64,000 nucleotides of DNA, taken from the NCBI GenBank assembly GCA_032207245.1, contig CM063506.1, positions 23,042,838 through 23,106,837 on the forward strand, in the 5' to 3' direction. The stretch comes from Pardosa pseudoannulata. Taxonomy: Eukaryota; Arthropoda; Arachnida; Araneae; Lycosidae. Positions 50,701 through 59,700 of this stretch are shown in pieces; positions within the stretch are counted from its first letter, which is position 1; each line of letters opens with the position of its first letter. The position numbers and the translations under genes were made by a program. The notes under the pieces were generated by a model. It ran no database searches, was not told the origin of the DNA, and worked only from the letters and a program-made list of their open reading frames with translations.

Positions 50701-53700
50701 AAAGCAGGGCAAGTTCGCAGGGAACCCAGTTCTCGGCAGGCGAAATCGGTGTAGCGGCTTCGAATGGCTTTTGGGCACGGGTGACTTCTTTGCGCAGGGA
50801 TGCAAGGAGGGGGATTAAAAGCGCTGAGGATTTGGTATAGATCAGTGCTTTGGGTAAGAAGCAAGCCGTATGGTTAACGGCAAACTAAACAGTTACAACA
50901 GCTTTTCTTTTGAAATGGCCAGATTCGATTCCAGAACAAATTACACAAAACATTATCCTGTAAAATAAGTTCCACTTTTACTTGGACACTTTACTAGAGT
51001 TTTAAAATCATTAATTTTTAAAACTGGAAATGTTCCTTCTTTTAATAAGCTATATTGCCCTCGTGTAGCCAAAAAAGTGTAGTGTAGTACTTCAAACCCT
51101 CCAACAATTCTCGACAGGCAGTTTTTTTGACGGTCAGAAGTCTAATGCTGAGTCCCGGCTAGTATAATTCTAAAGCTGGTTGCTGCAAACTTGCATCGTT
51201 GAGACAAGAGTAAAAATTAAATACCAACAAATTCAAATATAAATCAAATATGAATAAAACATTAACTAAAATATGTAAATTCTCTTCCTATTTCTATTTT
51301 CTTATAACACATACCTGTTGTCTTGCCGTTTTCGAGAATGGAAATTGCAAAGAGTGAATTCGCATCAGGGGTCGAGAATTTAATAGTTAGTCTCGGAGTG
51401 AATCTTTCAAAAATCGTGCCTAATGAATTAAATCTTAGTCTTGGGTTTTCTCTAACTTCTTTCCTCTGGAATTTAACTTGCAAGAAAAATAAAGTATATT
51501 CAAAGTACTAAAAACAACGCAATTACTTGTTGGGAAAACTGCACTTGATCTATACTCTATTTTGGGTTTTCCGGTATAAAACTTGCAAATAACTTGAACA
51601 GAATTTGGAACAGAAATTGGAGAAATTTAAAATTGAGAAATATGCAAGATCAAATGGGCCTTTTCTTCATATTATACCTTTAGTATTTGTATCTTAAAAA
51701 TGGTATTCAAAGTACTCTCCTGAACGAATGTTACCCCAAAGGACTAAATCTGGCATTAAATGTCATTTTGATAACCTTTGATTGTACCTACCGACTTGTT
51801 GACGGAAGTATAGTTCTGATTGCTTAAACTTTCATTAGTTTTAAAACATTTAAACTTGTATAGTCTCTGCATACGAGTGAAACTGACAGTCAGTCGTATA
51901 AGAAAATCAAAGAAAATGGCTTTTTACCTCTCCAAAGTTTTAGTATTTACTCTCCTAAGTCATTTGCCAGGAGAAAGTGTCCGTTTTTAGAGGTATGTTA
52001 GGTGCAATAACATCGGAAGACTGATAAACACTACAATAAGAACATGAACTGTTTAAAAAGGACAGTCAGTATTACTCAAAAGAGGATATACTCCTTGGTG
52101 ATTTCTGTAGTTATAGTTAATTTACATCTACAAAGTTAAACACGAAATGAATTTTCTACTCTATTCTGGTTTCCTTGTGCGTTTATCTTAACACAACTTG
52201 ACTTCTAGTGTACAAATTATTTAAATCTTTAAATGCAATCTACATCTTCACGTATGTAAGACATAAAATGTGATGGTCTCTTATCTACATTATAAACTTC
52301 TTTTACAGATTCTAGAGTACAAAACTGGACGTTCATGAAAGGCCCAGCCCCTACCCTCTCGATTTGTCTGTCCTACGTTTTGTTCGTGAAATGGGTCGGT
52401 CCCTTTCTAATGAGAAATAGGCCTCCTATGAATATCAGATGGTTAATGATTATCTACAACTTCGCCATGGTAATCATCAGCACTTACATGTTCCTCGAGG
52501 TAGGTATTTTCAATTTGACGTTTTATATTAAACTATTTCGTAAATTGCTTTATATATTTTCAAATCACCGCAGAATACTAATTAATGTATATGCTAAATT
52601 GGAAGTTATGATAAGATTGTAAAATTTATATGTACTAGTTTCTGTAGATATTAACTTGTGTTTTGATGAAGATAGCACAATTTGCAGTAAACAGAGTGAG
52701 CTTTTCCGTGCAGTTCATATAGTTGAAAGTCACGCGGTACGATACCGTAGTTGTATCTTCAAGGATACAAGCTAAAAGCAAAGTTTTAACTCGTAAGCTT
52801 ACTGTTTACTGTCAGATTAATCTTAATGATCCTCTCCTGTATTTCTCCATTAGGTCTTGGAGAGAATTTTCAGTTCCCGTAGATTTTGGCCTGCTCAACT
52901 CTACATAATTGTTCTCAAACTACTGAAATTAAAAATAGAAAACTATCTGAAACTAAATTTTAAGTGGCAATGGATTTTAATTTTCAAAAATGGTCAAGAT
53001 TTTTTTTGACAGTCACCGCTTGAACAATGAAATATGGTCTGAAACTGAATCACTAACCCCTCTCCCCTTGGCAAAAACACTAAGCAGTTTAACTGCATTA
53101 AAATTTGAACTAAAATTAATCTAGTTTTACAAATTTGCAATTTGTAGAAAGGAATCTATTCAAATGGTTAAAAAAAAACGAAATGTTAAACTACTGGAGT
53201 TTAACATCTACACTTCTTATTGATTTAAAAACAAAGTAGGAATTATGTGCATTGCTTAAAGTACAATATACAAGGAAAGATTAAATTTAAACCGAATTAT
53301 TTTAGAATTTCATTTTGAAGATGTTTTTGTTTTGCACTGTGAAATGATTTTCCCTTTAATTCGGATTATAAATTATTCTAACCCTGAAGGTCTCTTCAAT
53401 ATTAATCCCTCTCTCATTTTGGAGACACAGGTTGCAAAAATGGGATTGGTTACATATAGGTAATTTCACTATAAACTCTTGTTTAAAAACTCTTCCATTT
53501 CATTCATTTTGTACTTCGCATCCTGTTCCTTTGACCCAGATTCTTGCCTTATAACCGTACGGCACTTGCAGATGACTGTCGTGAAGTTTTCTTTTTATGT
53601 CCTGCATTTGCTAAGGAGAGAATCTTTCTTGATGTCAGTACGACAGATTGTGCTAATAAGAAAGCGGCGTTTCATGGATCAGTGCCTCGCAGAATTTCAT

Positions 53701-56700
53701 TCTGCCTCGGTAAAAAAAAATATTTCGCAGTCTTATAGATTTGTCAATTCAAATAAAATGCGGTTAGAAATATGTTTATAATTTTTCAATTATGTAATGA
53801 ATAGTATGAGAAAAACTAGAGTTTAATTTTAAAATAAGAAATATATCACAGCTTTTAAGCTGGTTTAGTTTTTCAAATTTCACTAGAATGCATCGAAGAA
53901 ATCAAATTTTATTGTTTCTATAGTAACTGAAATAATTTATTTGAAATTGATGTATGAGATAATCCTTGCTACATTACAAAAAAGCGGTTTTATATCTAAG
54001 CTGTATTAAAGTTAACACATTTAACTACCTAATTTAAATTAAATTCATGAAACAATTTCTTTCATAATTTGTTTTCCAACTTTTTATCTACAGGAAAGAA
54101 AATTTTTAAATCTTAAACCCAAATTATGTTATAGGAAATCTTGTGAAATGCGGACGTAAGTTTTATTCATCTAGATGTGTATTAAAAACAATCCTGTCTA
54201 ATATTAAAAATATTAGTATGCTTATATTAGTAAAGAAATTAGTAGTTAAAAGTATGTTTCGACTTAAGATTTCATTCGTCCTATATTTAACAAAAATATT
54301 TTTGTTCAGATTCCGATAAACATAAAAGCTGTATACTGTAAATAGAAAGTTGTCCTAAAAATCTGCTGTACAATTTTTTTCTTCCAACAAGACTCATTCC
54401 AATGAATGGGCACTTGCTCCTATAGCATTCGCCTAGACTAAGTCGCAGATATTTGTTGACCATTTCGTTATAGAATATTATTAGGACAGCACAAAGTGGG
54501 TCCTGGTGAGTTAGAAGCAGGGACCCGAGGCTTGGCCTAACATCGCCCAGAGGTTCCCTTCAAAAAGAAACTGCTTATAAATCTGCTTACAACTGTTTAT
54601 AGAACCAACTGAAGCCGTCGTTTTTCTTTATTCTAATACTTTCTTTGAATTCTATGCAAGAAAAATTCTTGAGGGGTGTATTTATTTTTTAGGGGGTATA
54701 GTCTTTAACTCTTGATATCAAACCAATGTCTTACGAGACTTTACAATAAATTAAGTTTAATCTAAACTCTGTTGCAGCTGACTTTTGGTTTTTAAGTTAT
54801 CGCTCTGTTTATGAGTACTAAACGAAGACTTGCATAGCTACTTCTGAGCGGTTTGTATTTCAACATTTCCTTCGTCAAATATTACGCATTGCACTGGAAA
54901 ATTTCAGTTTCTGCGGTGACTAAATTTATATAAAGAATAAAGAAAAATTTTAAATTATGGAAGCTCTTGTCAATATTTGAAAGAAAATGTCATTTTTATC
55001 AATCTAAAATTAAAACAAATTCATGCGTAGAAAATATTTGACAATCTCACTTAGCCGAGCCTCATTTGAGGATTCTTATTTTATGAAGAGGCCAAGTTTG
55101 TTTTAAAAATTAGACACCTCACGTATTTAAGCGTCATACGACTTAAAATTTAATAATCGCAATTGATGGTAGTACGTCAAATCAAACATAAATTTTTTAA
55201 ACTGAATACAGAAACTTTAATATTGGATTTGTCTCTAATAAATGTTTAAAATACACATAACAATAAATGCTCTTATAAGTAAAATATAAGTACTATTTAA
55301 TTTTTTATATATACATGCATTTGCAATACCCCATCTACCCCAGTCATTCCAACCTTATATGAAACTCTATAAAACTTCACCTAATGCTAGTCATTTCTGG
55401 CGAACATAAATTAAGTTATTGTGGCTACGTTGAATGAAACAAATGGGAAACATCTTTGAATACTACAACCCGTCTTCGTTGGATATAACCTGTTTCTTTA
55501 AACGTCATAAGATGTCACGAAAACTTTTAAGGCAAGGCATTTAGTATTATATGTAAATAACAGTGTAAAGTGATGCTTTATAATAATCTGTGATTGCAAT
55601 AGATGCACCTGCTGGAAAGGTAAATTTTTATGTGCACATCTCTTAAAAATCTAAAATATGGATTCAAATGACAAAATTATATATAGCGGATACTCAACCT
55701 TAGAAGGTAGTTTAAAGGATTGCCTTCTACTTTTACTGAAACAAGAAATCAAATTCTAACTTAGTTGTCCCTTAAAGGGGGGGGGACTCTATGCATTAAT
55801 AAGTTAATGCTATTCTAAGTTTCATTTTCCTATATAAAGGAAATTTTAAGCATACTAATTCAAAAATGTTTTTATTTCTAGTCTATAAATTTGTTTTCAT
55901 TTTCTAAGTGTTTTAATCCTAATAAACTTTTTATTCTTTTCAGCTCGGATTCCTAGGATGGTTTTCAAAGTACAACTGGAAATGTCAACCAGTGGATTAC
56001 TCGGACAACCCAGATGCTACAGCTGTAAGTAAAGCTGCTGCATGTCTCGTTAACCTAATTCTCGTCGTGTTAAAGATGGAAAAGATGCTGTTACTTTAAC
56101 AGCTCAACTCAGTGTCACATTTATATTAGGCACTGAACTTGTACTATATCCATACAGTTATGAAGCCTTTAATACAACTAAAATTTTACATAATTTAGAA
56201 GTGCTAACCGTTGGTTAAATCTGGCAATTCCGCTGTAAATACTACAAATCGTTATGCCTCTTATTGGTTGTAAGACGGTACTATAAATAAGGTGAAACTA
56301 ATAGAATTATTCCGAACTTTTTTAATGAAAGTTCCAAAACGATGAAGGAACATATCCCATTTAAGCTAAATATTCAAAAACAGTTTAGAATTTTGCTGAA
56401 TAGGAAATTCAAATGCTGTTTTTGCACTTTTTCTACTTTACAAACTTTTTTCCTCCAATTCGGAGGTACTTGTCTTTATCAGCATTTGCTTGCACAATAC
56501 CGCGATATTGGCAACTTTTATTATGGAAACACCAAATAGGCGGTCTACTTTGTTTTACTTGGGAATCTAACCCAAATCCATTGGGTGGAAGCGCGATATA
56601 CTAACCCACGACCCAGATAAAATACTTTGATACCAGGCTATAATCAAATTTTTGTGCCCACCACCGTCACTTTCCAATTTATAACGACGAGCTAATACAT

Positions 56701-59700
56701 AATCACATTTATGTACGAACTTTTTAACATTAAATTAGGCAACAGGATCAAATATCTTATTGCTATTTGTAAATATAAAACTGAATTAAATTTACATCAA
56801 AAAAACAATTGCAGTTTGAAGGCATAATTGAAAGATATTTGTCGATACTTTCATTAATTTATCATACCCTTTCGTTTAGATGTTTAGATTAATTTCTAAG
56901 GCACAAAGTCATTACCAGTACTCCAAAATATTTGGTCACTTTTAATTTCTAACAACTCGTTCTCATAAATAGCATACAAATTACTATAAGGCTCTATTAA
57001 TTCAAAGGTTGAATTGGTCGGAAATAATTCTACATTTTAATTGGCTATCTTCGCTTCATGCTCATTAGAGGGGGGAAAATTGAATAATGTATTTCTATGT
57101 AAAATAGAACCCTTTTTAGAATCTAATTTTGAACAGGATTTAACGGACTCTCAAACTTCATTAATTTGACGGTATCTTACTAAAAGGCTGACATCAGTTT
57201 TAACAAATAAAACTAAATTCATGACTGTTATTTTTTCTGTAAATATCCTTAAAAACATTTGTAATTTGTAAAGCACACTCGTATTCGAAATAGGAACATT
57301 TTACTTTATATTAATGTTGAAGCATAAATATTGTATTTTTAATTTAAATTACATTTGTTTTTAATTTCAGATGGCTCATCTAGCTTGGTGGTATTACCTT
57401 TCTAAGTTCTTGGAATTCACAGATACAGTACGTATCTTAATTTACTTCATCTTGAAATAGTGAAATCTATCGTTTTTAGTTTAGCTGTTAAGTTCATTTA
57501 GAACTATGTGTATATATTAACAAATGAATAGTTTTGAATGTTATTTCAACTGGAATTTTTCTGTTTAGATTTTCTTTGTTCTAAGAAAAAAGTTCACCCA
57601 CATTTCTACCTTGCATGTTATACACCACGGAATCATGCCCATGAGTGTCTGGTGGGGAGTGAAATTCTCACCTGGTAAGTAACCATATAAGTTGTTGGAT
57701 TGTATATATTTTCTATGAACCTTTGCGATTTAATTTTTAAGTTAATGAAATGGCATCCAGCTAAAGATCTCGCATAGTACAACTTTGTTGAGCTTATCAA
57801 AAAATGATTTTTCGAACTATTGTATAATAAGATTCATATAGCTGAGAACTTGATAAGGAAGACTATAAAGCTCTTAAACTATTGGCTTCCTTAGTTAAAA
57901 AGTTAATTACACGACTCGGTAAATTATAAATTCACTTGGAATCTCAGAATTTTGTTTTTGTTCCTTTTTACTAAGCAAAACCTGCATACATTTTCTTTAA
58001 TTTGAGGTTTTAAAAGTTGATAGACTTTTTACTCAAATGTTTAATACTTTTACGCAAGTTTTACGCTATCAAAACAACGTAGCCCTTATTTAGATGAATA
58101 GACAAAATAGAGTAGAAGTAAAAATCATTGTAAAAAAAAAAAAAAAAAATCTGTTTCGGAAGCCTTTGCATATTCAGTTGAGTACTGGATTGGGTTTCAA
58201 TTGTCTCGTAACTTTAGTTAGTACCTTGTAAGTTCTTACATTTTAAAATCAAAAAAATCTTATATTACGCAATTTTGCTATGGCTGACTCTAAATTCTAA
58301 TCGAAAATCGATGAAACAGTCTTAAAAAGGAGTAACTTATATTTAACTGTTTTGTCGGTTTAAAGCTTAAAGTAAAAAATTTGATTGTAGTCTATTAAAT
58401 ATTCATAAATCTGATTTAAGTAAGGGAAAATGTGGTACTGGAACAAATCTCTCATCTGAAACGGAAAAATTAATCTTTCTAAAACTTACTTTAAGATAGT
58501 TTTGTATAATTATTTTAAAATTAATGAATTGTCGAAGAAATTTGAACGATGTTCCGCCTTTTTGATGCGTAAATATGCATGGTGGGTTTCTTACCACGAA
58601 ATAATGTAATTACTCGCTTCTACTGATGCTTTAGTCAAATTACATGAAATAGTTACTAATACCAATTTACAAATATTGAGTTCCCTTGTGTAAGCAAGAC
58701 GTGCCTCAAAGGGGTAATGTAATATTCTGATGTAAAGCAATCTCTTTAAGCAAAAAGATTAAGTATACACAACTTTTTTAAATGTAAAGTTGTTTTCAGT
58801 TTATTAAACTTATTTTAAAATGCTCTTAGTAATTAAATTGAACTGTACAAAATAAACTTTTCCTTAAATATTTAACTTGATGTTTCAGGTGGCCACAGTA
58901 CTTTCTTTGCCTTCGTCAACAGTTTGGTTCATATTGTGATGTATTTCTACTATGGCTTAGCAGCTATTGGACCTAGCATGAATAAGTACTTGTGGTGGAA
59001 GAAATACATGACTGCATTCCAAATGGTTAGTATTTTTTCAGTTAATAATGAAAACTCTTAAAATAATTAACATCACTTGATGAGCATTTTCTCTATCCCT
59101 TGCTTAACTTTTAAAAGCCCATAACTTATGTTACTACTTGCTGCAATTATCTCCTAGATTTTTTCAGAGCACTTGCTAAGCATTCTGCAGAATAATTTCA
59201 TATCACTTCAGTTTTATTACTGTATTAAATTAGTGTCAAATGTGTGCTTAGCTGATTAAAAATAAATACCTTTATCTAAACATTCGTACCAAAAACATTA
59301 TTTGTACACTTTGTCTAGTACATGGTAACACGAGGTTCTCTTTCTTCATTTTGTCTAGTATATGGTAACACGAGATTCCCTTTCTTCCCTTTTATGATAC
59401 ATTTCTATGTACATTTTTGTTTAATATTCTGCCCATAAAAGGGAATAAATTATTTTTAAAAGGAAACGGTTGCATATGTGAGATGGAATTCTCAAGATAT
59501 ACAAGAGAATAATAGTTGGCAGGAGTAAATATAATAATTTGACGTCTTCAAAACAGTTTAAACTTATGTTTTTAATAGCCTTAGTTTATGAACTAAATCC
59601 TTTTCATATCTGAAGCTCTGGAAAAATTCACATTGAGAATGTCTAGTTAAAAAAGTAAAATTCTAGCTCTCGCTTCCATTAACTATAGAAGCAAGAACAT

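Larger units (their letters stand above)
19631..52308 (+). other. ELOVL intron 1 (32.7 kb)
   Basis: A very long AT-rich intron separating the 18-codon first exon from the rest. No coding exon is recognisable inside it. It holds scattered SINE pieces, one pair of ~148-bp repeats, an (AT)n tract at 44644-44699, an overlapping double hairpin at 38502-38564, and GC-richer pockets near 25.75-26.1, 35.55-35.9, 45.4-45.7, 46.77-46.96 and 50.54-50.86 kb. The rest is plain AT-rich sequence in which I see nothing. Confidence 0.85.

Noticed and set aside
50860..50945. tRNA-like sequence ending AGATTCGATTCCAGA
   Set aside because: It has a B-box-like motif, but the acceptor and D stems do not form and no SINE body follows.
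53479..53781. 100-codon frame in intron 2
   Set aside because: No domain, no splice context that keeps the ELOVL frame, and ELOVL motifs are complete without it.
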